DNA from: Myxococcales bacterium
GTDB taxonomy: Bacteria; Myxococcota; B64-G9
Direction of reading: 5' to 3'
NCBI GenBank assembly: GCA_027031935.1
Contig: JALVPF010000318.1
Coordinates: 1-34,489, forward strand
Length of the DNA: 34,489 bases
The position numbers and the translations under genes are program-made. The notes beneath the pieces were generated by a model. That model was not told the DNA's origin and made no database searches. It worked only from the letters and a program-made list of their open reading frames with translations. Positions 26,719 to 34,489 of this stretch are shown one piece after another. The first letter of the stretch is position 1. The number at the start of each line of letters is the position of its first letter.

Positions 26719-29454
26719 TCATTCGTCATATTTTTTCAACTTTCGCCAAAGGGTGTTGTATCCGATGCCAAGCTGGGATGCTGTTGCCTTTTTGTTTCCA
26801 TTGTTCTGCCTAAGGACTTTGAGGATGTATGTTCGTTCCAACTCCGCCAGCGTCATGCCTTGAGTCAGGGCTTGTCCAATAACGGGTGCATCCTGTTCCT
26901 GTTCGGTCAGTTGAAAGTCATCCAGGCGAAGTTCTGTGTCCCTCGAACGAATTATGGCTCGTTCAACCGCATTTTCAAGTTCACGCACGTTTCCTGGCCA
27001 TGAGTAGTTGAGAAGGAATTCCTCTGCATCAGGTGAAATCCTGGTGATGTGTTTGTCCTCCTTGTCCGTAAACCTGGCCAGGAAGAAGCGGGCGAGGGGC
27101 AATATGTCGTCCTTTCGTTCTTTCAGTGCGGGTATCCTGATGGTGATTACGTTCAGGCGGTGGAAGAGATCCTCCCTGAATGAACCCTCCTTTATACAGC
27201 GCTGCAGATCCTGGTTGGTGGATGCAATGATTCTGACATCGACCTTGATCACATTGCTGGATCCCAGAGGTACAAGCTCTCCTTCCTGAAGGGTGCGCAA
27301 GAGCATCTTTTGCATTTCCAGACTCATGTCACCCACCTCGTCGAGGAGCAAGGTGCCACCATCGGCAGCCACGAAGAGCCCCTTCCTGGACCCGGTAGCA
27401 CCGGTAAAAGCGCCTTTTTCGTGACCGAAAAGCTCGCTTGCCAGCAGGTTGTCATCAAATGCAGCGCAGTTGACCTTTACAAATTTCTTGTCCCTGCGCG
27501 GGCTGTTGCGATGTATGGCCTCTGCCACCAATTCCTTTCCCGTGCCGTTGTCACCAAGTATAAGGACTGTAGCCGAGGAGTTGGCAACTCGTATGATCTC
27601 CTGCTGCACCTGCTTCATCTCATCGCTTACGCAAACCATGTTGGCAAAAGAAGCTCGTTCGATTTCTTTCTGTAGCTGGGCCAGTTCCTGTTCCAGTTTT
27701 CGTTGTTTTGCCTTTTGTGCTTCTATCAGTTGTTGTTGTGCACTCTTGAGTTCCTTGTTTCTGAACTCCAGCTGTTCGATAGTACTTTTAAGGCTTTCGG
27801 TCATGTCGTGAAAGGACTGGGCAAGATTTCCTATTTCATCATTCCCGGTTACTGGAATCGGTGTGTCAAGCTGCCCGGAGCCTATCCGCCTCGCTGCCTC
27901 ACTCAGGGCTCGTACAGGCCGCATGATGCCTCTTGCTGTGAATATGGCCAGGAAGAAAAGTATGAACACGGTGGTCAACAGTGGCCAGAAGATGGAACGA
28001 CGCATCTGAGTGATCTTCTGTCCGATGCTGGAGTTCATCTTCCTCAGCAGCTCTATGAACTTGTCAACCCTGGTGCCAAGCATCACTCCGCCAAAAATGC
28101 CGTATTTGGCAAAGGGTCCGGTGTCATAGAAAATGGGGCTGTAGACTCTGGTCCTCAGCACACCTGCCAGGTTGTTCGTTGTGGCAATCCCAGTGTGGCC
28201 CTTTCTCGTCTCCAAAACCACAGCATGATAGCCCTGGCCCATTTTCCAGTCCAGGTACTGGAGATTTACAGCCCGTTGTCCTACCAGCGCCTGAGCAGCG
28301 GTGGTCTTTTCCGTATATGCGGGGATCATTTTCCCTGTGTGATCGACACCTCTGATGTTCCAGAGCTTTGGGTGAGTGATGATCCATCCATCATCATCGA
28401 ACAGATAGGTATAATCCGCGTCCCGGTAGCCGGCAAAAACCGTAGCGTTTTTTTCCATGGCCTTTACATGTTGGGTAAACTGCAGCAGGTGCATATGATC
28501 GAGTGCGAGACTGACTACACCAATCACCTTGCCGTCGCTGTCTGAGATTGTCTTGGCAAACCTTATCACTCCATCGTAGCGTTGGCCCTCAACCACGTCT
28601 TCCGGTGCAAGCCTCTTGATGAGTTCACGAAGCTCCAACTCGGTCGCCTGTATTTTTTCGGCAGTCAGATGCCCGGGATCTTCTACGAGTATTCGAGATT
28701 TTTCCCCAGGCTGCCTGTATACAAGCATGTGGCCTGTACCCTCATGAAAATCACTCACATACTTTACGGCTCCTGCTGCTCTGAGCATTTCATAAAGCAG
28801 GTACCGATAGATTCGTTTGGTTTCGGTGTCGGTGTTTTTCAGACTTTGTATGATCTTGTCCAGACCCAACTGCTGGACCTTGTTTACATGAAAGCCATTG
28901 AGGTGTGATACGTATATCTTTCCAGGTTTTTTCATCGCTTCGTTGAAATATTTTTCATTTTTATATGTGGTGTTTTCTGGTTTGCTCACATCCCGAAGCT
29001 TTTCCTTTGGCACAGGACTGCCTCTGACGATGAGGATTTGTTCTTTTCCCGTGGTATCTATGAAACTCAGTTCCTTGTATTCCGGTGCCTCCTCTGTTTG
29101 CTCCAGCATACGCTCATTGGTGCCGGTTCGTATCCATACTTTCAGTTTGTGCGTATCCGAGAATTTCGTGTAAGCCTCTCGTGTCCTTGGAAGCCTGGAC
29201 AAGTCCTGCAAGTCTTTTTCACATGAATGCAGCAATGAGCTTACTTCGGAAGCGATGTCAGCAGCTCTCAGTTCATAGGTGCGGGCAGTATGGTCCGCCA
29301 GTTCTCTCAATTTTTGCAATTGAGCCTGAACGAACCACTCCACTCCTGTCATGGGCAATACGGAAAGCGCTACAAAGGCCAGGAGCAGTTTCCATAGCAA
29401 TGATGACCTGGATCTGGGTGTTGCTTGATCCTTGCTGTCCTTTGCCTTTTGCAT
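26719..29454 (-). CDS. Membrane-anchored sensor: periplasmic domain, HAMP, sigma54 AAA+ and Fis-type HTH
   Basis: TM1 [24 protein letters not shown], long periplasmic-type sensor, TM2 [28 protein letters not shown], coiled coil, [31 protein letters not shown]-terminal [22 protein letters not shown]. Likely start MQKAKDSK at 29454 (ORF track gives 29553). Confidence 0.88.
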   Translation of the reverse strand: MQKAKDSKDQATPRSRSSLLWKLLLAFVALSVLPMTGVEWFVQAQLQKLRELADHTARTYELRAADIASEVSSLLHSCEKDLQDLSRLPRTREAYTKFSDTHKLKVWIRTGTNERMLEQTEEAPEYKELSFIDTTGKEQILIVRGSPVPKEKLRDVSKPENTTYKNEKYFNEAMKKPGKIYVSHLNGFHVNKVQQLGLDKIIQSLKNTDTETKRIYRYLLYEMLRAAGAVKYVSDFHEGTGHMLVYRQPGEKSRILVEDPGHLTAEKIQATELELRELIKRLAPEDVVEGQRYDGVIRFAKTISDSDGKVIGVVSLALDHMHLLQFTQHVKAMEKNATVFAGYRDADYTYLFDDDGWIITHPKLWNIRGVDHTGKMIPAYTEKTTAAQALVGQRAVNLQYLDWKMGQGYHAVVLETRKGHTGIATTNNLAGVLRTRVYSPIFYDTGPFAKYGIFGGVMLGTRVDKFIELLRKMNSSIGQKITQMRRSIFWPLLTTVFILFFLAIFTARGIMRPVRALSEAARRIGSGQLDTPIPVTGNDEIGNLAQSFHDMTESLKSTIEQLEFRNKELKSAQQQLIEAQKAKQRKLEQELAQLQKEIERASFANMVCVSDEMKQVQQEIIRVANSSATVLILGDNGTGKELVAEAIHRNSPRRDKKFVKVNCAAFDDNLLASELFGHEKGAFTGATGSRKGLFVAADGGTLLLDEVGDMSLEMQKMLLRTLQEGELVPLGSSNVIKVDVRIIASTNQDLQRCIKEGSFREDLFHRLNVITIRIPALKERKDDILPLARFFLARFTDKEDKHITRISPDAEEFLLNYSWPGNVRELENAVERAIIRSRDTELRLDDFQLTEQEQDAPVIGQALTQGMTLAELERTYILKVLRQNNGNKKATASQLGIGYNTLWRKLKKYDE

Positions 29455-29473
29455 CTTCAGGTTCTCTTGTAGC

Positions 29474-31105
29474 TCAGGATTGCTCTGTGCCGGTTGGTAG
29501 TTTGATGGTAAACGTCGTTCCCTGACCTGGTTTTGATTGCAAATGGATCTCACCCCGGTGGTGCTCTATAATACGCGACACTATACTGAGGCCCAAACCT
29601 ATGCCCTTGCCTGCGGATTTGGTGGTATAAAATGGCTCGAATATGTGCTCTGCATCCTTTGGGGAAATTCCTGTGCCCGTATCTGCTATGACCATGACAA
29701 TATTGTCCCCTTCAACTCGAGTGGACAGTGTCAGTTCGCCTCCTCCTTCCATGGCGTGGCAAGCGTTGGTCACAAGGTTGATGATGAGCTGAAGAACCTG
29801 AGTGCGGTTGGCCAAAAGCATGGGCAGATCCTCTGTGAGTTCTGCCCGAACGATCACTTCATGTTGGCTGATGGTATGTTCACAGAAGCTCAGGCCTTGG
29901 GCCACAAGCTCGTTGAGCTGAAGCATCTCGGGTTCTTCGGAAGAGGGACGACCATAGGATACCAGGTCTCTGGTGAGCTTTTGGATGCGTGCGGCTCCTT
30001 CCTGTACCTTCTCCATCTTGGCAATATCCGCAGGGTCGGCATCCTCAGCCTTCATCTTTTTGGTCAAATATTCTGCATAAACGGAGATTGATGTCAGGGG
30101 ATTGTTCAGTTCGTGAACCACACCGGCAGCCAATTTTCCAAGAGATGCCATTTTTTCTGCTTCCATGACCTGAATCTCGAGATCTCGAACCTCGGTCATG
30201 TCCTGTCCAACCAGGATGAGGCTGTCTATTTCTCCAGCTCTGTCCTTGAGAGTGGAGAGATGGAAGACGATCTGAACCATTTCGCCATTGCGGTTCCTCA
30301 TTCGAGTCTCGACTCCGGTTATGGAGCCCTTGGTGTTGAAGCATGCAGAAATTTGTTCGGCCAGTTGATCCTGCTCATCGGATGGTACCCACAGGAACAG
30401 GTCCGTGCCAAGTGTCTGATCCTTGGGAAAGCCCAGCAGGTTTTCCATGGCCTTGTTGAACACAAGGATTTGCCTGTTTATGTCTGTGACAATTATCAGG
30501 GCGTTGGCCTGTTCGAGGATGTCTGCAAGATAGTCCTTCAAGTATGCTGTCTCTTCAAGGAGACGCTGGTTGCGAAGCCCCATGGCCAACTGGTTTGCCA
30601 GGGATATGAGAAGAACTTCGTCATCGTCACCAAGGGGGGCGTCTGCATGGGCTTCGAGATGGATTATCCCGAACAGCTGTTCGTCAGCCACAAGAGGCAC
30701 CAGGATCGAGTGGCTGGAATTTTCAAAAAGACTGGGAGGATCGTCAAAAACCTGTATGGATCCAGCATTTAAAATATTTTCTGGCAGAGATGTCTTGAAC
30801 ATGGATTTTCGTGTAAGGTGCAATGTGCCCACAGCACCAGGGCGGATGGGACCGTTGTAGTCAAGCAGTGTCGGTGTGTTTGTCTTTGGGTCAGAGAGCT
30901 GGACCAGATAGTACGCCTGTCCGAACAGGGTCTGGAGCCCTTCGACAATCATGGTAAGAACTTTTTCCTGGTTAGTGTGAAGTCCAATGCCCTTGCCGAG
31001 GTTCATGAACACTTTCTGGACTTTTCTGGCATGCTTTAGTTGGGCAAGGGCATTTCTAAGGCGTTCGTTTGCCTCGCTTATGGGGTCGTAGCTTTGGTAA
31101 GCCAT
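29474..31105 (-). CDS. Sensor histidine kinase, GAF-PAS-HisKA-HATPase
   Basis: GAF-like N-terminus, PAS-like [32 protein letters not shown]-box [21 protein letters not shown]-box [10 protein letters not shown]-boxes [35 protein letters not shown]. Confidence 0.93.
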   Translation of the reverse strand: MAYQSYDPISEANERLRNALAQLKHARKVQKVFMNLGKGIGLHTNQEKVLTMIVEGLQTLFGQAYYLVQLSDPKTNTPTLLDYNGPIRPGAVGTLHLTRKSMFKTSLPENILNAGSIQVFDDPPSLFENSSHSILVPLVADEQLFGIIHLEAHADAPLGDDDEVLLISLANQLAMGLRNQRLLEETAYLKDYLADILEQANALIIVTDINRQILVFNKAMENLLGFPKDQTLGTDLFLWVPSDEQDQLAEQISACFNTKGSITGVETRMRNRNGEMVQIVFHLSTLKDRAGEIDSLILVGQDMTEVRDLEIQVMEAEKMASLGKLAAGVVHELNNPLTSISVYAEYLTKKMKAEDADPADIAKMEKVQEGAARIQKLTRDLVSYGRPSSEEPEMLQLNELVAQGLSFCEHTISQHEVIVRAELTEDLPMLLANRTQVLQLIINLVTNACHAMEGGGELTLSTRVEGDNIVMVIADTGTGISPKDAEHIFEPFYTTKSAGKGIGLGLSIVSRIIEHHRGEIHLQSKPGQGTTFTIKLPTGTEQS

Positions 31106-31110
31106 TTTAG

Positions 31111-32709
31111 CTACTCCGGCTCTGACGATTTGTCCAGGTCGACAATTCGTTGCCCCCCAACATAAGATTTGGTTTCATATTTCGTAATCCGTCCGATTTT
31201 TCGAACTATATCCGCCATGCGTTCCGCCTCGGAGATTATTGTGTCGATTATCCTTGTAATCGTGTCATCATCACCAATCTTGCGCTTGGCCATCTCTGCA
31301 TAGCCAAGGACAGATGTCAGGGGTTGGTTGAGTTCGTGAGCGGTGGCCCCTGCCAATTCGGCGATTACCGCTTGCTGCTCTGTTTGCATGAGCTTTTCCT
31401 GCGCCTGGCTCAGTTTTCGTTCAATTCTCAACCGGTCACGCAGATCGGTGAATATTCCAGCTGTCGCAACCTCCTCACCTTGCTCTGTCACAGACCATGC
31501 AGTAATGAGCACCGGGATCACTTCACCACTCTTGGACAGAATTTCCTTTCTCGTGGAAGTCAATCTTCCTGTGCCGCCGTTGCGATCTTCTCGCAGCATC
31601 TGCATGACCTCATGGGCGACACCAGGAGGATAAAAACTGGCGATGTTCATTTTCCCGATGACTTCTTCTGCCTTGTAAGCAGTAAGCCTTTCAGCCCCCT
31701 TGTTGAAAAGTATAATGGAGCCCTTGATGTCAGCGGCGATGATAGCGTCGACTCATGAATAGATCATCGCCTCGATGAACTGCTTTGTCTTGCGAAGCTC
31801 GTTTGCAGTGTCAACGTTTCGAAGAGCCAGGGCGATGGAAGCTGCCACTGCTGATGCGAAGAACATGTCTTTTTCGGATAGTTCATGTCCAAATCGAGCA
31901 GAACGCATGAATAAGACAGCCTCTATCTTTTCGTCGCTTAAGACAGGGAAAAGGGCGATGGACCCTATTCCCTTGGACTCGAATATGGGCAGGATGTCAT
32001 GTAGCATGGGGTGTTCTTCTACCCTGTTTACCACCAAGGGGCGTTTGGTGTTTATTACCTCCTGTATTTCGGGATACTTGGAAAGGTTCAAGGTTATACC
32101 ATGAACCGAAGCCTCTTCGCTGCTAGCCAAGACCTCTGCCGTGCCGCTTTGAGGATAGAGCCTCATGACAGCACACCTGTCAACCTTCAGGACCTCCGCC
32201 GTCCTTGCTGCCACCAGGTGCAGCAACTGTGCGAGGTCAATTGATGAAGCAAGCATTCGTGTCAGGGCAAGGAGGGCTTCGTGATCGTCAGTGTTCCATT
32301 TGCCGGAAAAGGTGGTTTTGGATTTTCTTATGCGTGAGCGTAAGCGTATGTCCAACTCATTCTTGTCAAAAGGTTTCAGGATGTAGTCGTCAGCACCGGC
32401 GTTGAACGCTTCTTCAAATCGCCCGGGGTCTTTACTCACGGTCAGGATCAGGACGGGAATGTGTGTGGTAGACGAATCTGATTTCACCGCCCGGCAGATT
32501 CCAAGACCATCCATGTCTGGAAGCGAAAGATCCAGCAGCAGGGCATCCGGAGAGGCGTCCTTGAGAGCAGCTAAAGCACTCTTGCCGTCTGGAGCGGTGA
32601 GCACATCATAGGTGTTAGTGTCCAGGCAAGCCTCGATGTATTCACGAGCGTCTGGATTATCATCCACTACCAGTACAGAAAACCTTTGGTTTTGCGTGTC
32701 TTGGGTCAC
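31111..32709 (-). pseudogene. REC-GAF-PAS-HisKA signalling protein interrupted by one in-frame TGA (31753-31755); ORFs 31753-32883 and 31111-31650 are its parts
   Basis: Same reading frame: ...FIEAMIYS*VDAIIAADIKGSIILFNKGAERLTAYKAEEVIGKMNIASFYPPG... REC: VLVVDDNPDAREYIEACL...DALLLDLSLPDMDG...LKPFDKNEL; likely GTG start at 32709. Confidence 0.75.
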
Positions 32710-32759
32710 GGTCAGAAATGTATCATAGGCTACGATAAGCGGGCAAGATTTCCTGTTTG

Positions 32760-32784
32760 GCCCTGATTTCCCACCTCGCTTGCG
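32760..32784 (+). repeat. 25-bp noncoding repeat, copy 2
   Basis: gccctgatttcccacctcgcttgcg, identical to 18172-18196. Confidence 0.85.
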
Positions 32785-32828
32785 CTCTTTGTGGCTATGC
32801 TGCGGACTCTTTTTCGGTAAGGTAAGGC

Positions 32829-32891
32829 CTCGACGTGGGCAATCCACGACTGCGGACGATTCCTCGCATCTGTGTGACTTCACAAGTGATC
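32829..32891 (-). repeat. Diverged dispersed repeat, copy B
   Basis: Reverse complement aligns to 22271-22333; lies about 45 bp from the 25-bp repeat copy. Confidence 0.7.
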
Positions 32892-32938
32892 CGAAATCTG
32901 ATTCTAAAAGGTTGGAGATTTTGACCCTGATGAATCCC

Positions 32939-32967
32939 TTGACGCCATAAGTAGAGGTGAGTATTGT
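32939..32967 (+). promoter_or_regulatory. Candidate sigma70-type promoter for the MopE-like lipoprotein
   Basis: TTGACG-N17-TATTGT, about 50 bp upstream of the RBS GGAGG and ATG at 33020. Confidence 0.5.
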
Positions 32968-33019
32968 CTATGGGATCCCTGATTATCGGAAGGCCAAAGA
33001 GTCTTGTGGAGGAGGCAAC

Positions 33020-34489
33020 ATGCGAGCTTGTTATATATTGATGCTATCGGCCATTATCACCACCTTGGGTTCTTCGTGTTCGGATGAATGCAAGCCGACA
33101 GCGGAGGTCTGCGACAATTTGGATAACGATTGCAACGGCCTGGTGGATGATGGATTGCAGCGGGTTTGCAATACGGACTGTGGTAGTGGCATGGAGGTTT
33201 GTGAATCCGGCGCGTGGGTGAAATGCAGTGCACCTGAGCCGGGTGTAGAGGTCTGTAACGGCAAAGACGATGACTGTGATGGCTGTTTCGATGAGAAACC
33301 CGGTGAGGATTGTGCACCCCTTGAGCAACCTTGCTCTACGGATTGCGGTTCAGGAACGGAATACTGTTATATGGGAACCTGGAAGGATTGTACGGCCAAG
33401 CAACCCAAGGAAGAGACATGCAACGGGCTCGATGACGACTGTGACGGCAAGACTGACGAAGACCTGGATACCGATGCTGATGATGATGGTCATTATTCCC
33501 TGGAGTCATGTTCCACTCCTAACGACGATTGTGATGATTCCGATCCGGATAAACATCCCGGTCATGCCGAAGACTGTGATGGCCAGGACAACGACTGTGA
33601 CCAGATGATAGATGAGGGTTGTTCTTGCACTCCTCCCGACAGCCAGCCGTGCGGGTCAGATGTCGGTGTCTGCACCCTTGGGCATCACGATTGCCAGCAG
33701 GATGGAACCTGGGGACCATGCCTGGATGACAATGATCAGGAGGTGGTGCTTCCTGGTGCTTTGGCCGAGGCCTGTGACGGGGAGGACAATGATTGTGATG
33801 GGGATACGGACGAGGGCAACCCTGAGGGCGGTGGTCAGTGTGGCACGGACGAGGGTGTGTGCCAGACTGGTGTCTATGTTTGCGAGGACGGTAATCTCAA
33901 TTGCAATGGAGGGGTGGAACCCGGCCAGGAGATCTGCAACGGTCCGGAGGCGCTGGACGATGACTGCGATGGGTTGACCGACGAGGGTTTGGATGCTGAC
34001 AACTGGGAGACAAATGACACTTGCGCCATGTCCAGGGCCATCAGTCCGCTGGACGATGATCAAAACAGCATACTGGTCGTGACAAAGACCCTTTATAGAT
34101 ATGAAGACGACCAGTTCAAGAAAGATTCAGATTGGTTCTGCGCAAACGCAGTGGAGGCCTCCAGTTCGTTTTGTGCTCCAGGAGATCCCCAGTGCATGTT
34201 GCTGACCTTGCGTCTGGACGTGCCCCCTGGTGAGGATTACACCAGATGGAAAGCCTGCATCTATGACCATGGTGCTTCCGGAGACTCAAATGCCTGTACT
34301 GAAAACTGTGGTTCTGAACTGGTGGCGCTTTGCACGGATCCAGAGACAGACTGGAACGGAACCTTTTACCAGATGACTGTGCAATGGGCTGGCATCTGTA
34401 TGTACTCTGACAGCAGATATTTGGCAGTTGAGGTCACCTCGACAAACGATGATGACATCATCTCTCAGTGTCAGCCCTATGTGCTGACC
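33020..34489 (+). CDS. MopE-like Cys-rich repeat lipoprotein (3' end outside window)
   Basis: Frame open from ATG 33020 to the window end (490 codons), absent from the ORF track because unterminated. Lipobox-like LGSSC; repeats EVCDNLDNDCNGLVDDG, EVCNGKDDDCDGCFDEK, ETCNGLDDDCDGKTDED, EDCDGQDNDCDQMIDEG, EACDGEDNDCDGDTDEG, EICNGPEALDDDCDGLTDEG. Confidence 0.88.
   Translation, partial: MRACYILMLSAIITTLGSSCSDECKPTAEVCDNLDNDCNGLVDDGLQRVCNTDCGSGMEVCESGAWVKCSAPEPGVEVCNGKDDDCDGCFDEKPGEDCAPLEQPCSTDCGSGTEYCYMGTWKDCTAKQPKEETCNGLDDDCDGKTDEDLDTDADDDGHYSLESCSTPNDDCDDSDPDKHPGHAEDCDGQDNDCDQMIDEGCSCTPPDSQPCGSDVGVCTLGHHDCQQDGTWGPCLDDNDQEVVLPGALAEACDGEDNDCDGDTDEGNPEGGGQCGTDEGVCQTGVYVCEDGNLNCNGGVEPGQEICNGPEALDDDCDGLTDEGLDADNWETNDTCAMSRAISPLDDDQNSILVVTKTLYRYEDDQFKKDSDWFCANAVEASSSFCAPGDPQCMLLTLRLDVPPGEDYTRWKACIYDHGASGDSNACTENCGSELVALCTDPETDWNGTFYQMTVQWAGICMYSDSRYLAVEVTSTNDDDIISQCQPYVLT

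Noticed and set aside
27703-28545. 280-aa plus-strand ORF
   Set aside because: Antisense to the membrane sigma54 activator; no domain or RBS support.
31753-31755. Selenocysteine codon as the primary explanation of the in-frame TGA
   Set aside because: No clear bacterial SECIS hairpin was seen just downstream, and PAS homology favours Ser at this site; kept only as an alternative in the findings.
33044-33328. Overlapping minus-strand ORFs at the right end
   Set aside because: Antisense to the MopE-like CDS; open frames arise from the repetitive GAC/TGT codon pattern.

Overview
The window looks like a bacterial chromosome segment, probably from an anaerobic deltaproteobacterium-like lineage. 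That lineage guess rests only on family content: HdrA, BadF/HgdC-type activator, MopE-like repeats, sigma54 regulators and an FHA enhancer-binding protein. No rRNA, tRNA, CRISPR or transposase was seen. Main content, left to right: (1) a sugar-type ABC transporter operon (MalK-like end, a MalE-MalF fusion, a MalG-like permease) followed by an AAA ATPase and a Fic-fold protein with a degenerate active site; (2) an M1 peptidase and a DUF4139-like protein; (3) a tungstate-type ABC transporter (tupABC) downstream of a 2-hydroxyacyl-CoA dehydratase / benzoyl-CoA reductase-family module; (4) a propeller-type lipoprotein, an FHA-sigma54 activator and a NatAB-type ABC exporter; (5) an HdrA-like and HdrCB/HdrD-like pair; (6) a signalling cluster (REC-GAF-PAS-HisKA interrupted by an in-frame TGA, a GAF-PAS histidine kinase, a membrane-anchored sigma54 activator) upstream of a DUF6600/YXWGXW-like protein; (7) the start of a MopE-like Cys-rich repeat lipoprotein that runs off the window. 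The strongest candidates for novelty are a CxxCH cytochrome-c-like insertion in the periplasmic loop of the MalG-like permease, a pseudo-Fic protein lacking the catalytic His, a membrane-tethered sigma54 activator next to a well-matched sigma54 promoter, and a dispersed noncoding repeat family. Everything is based on reading by eye; no searches were run.
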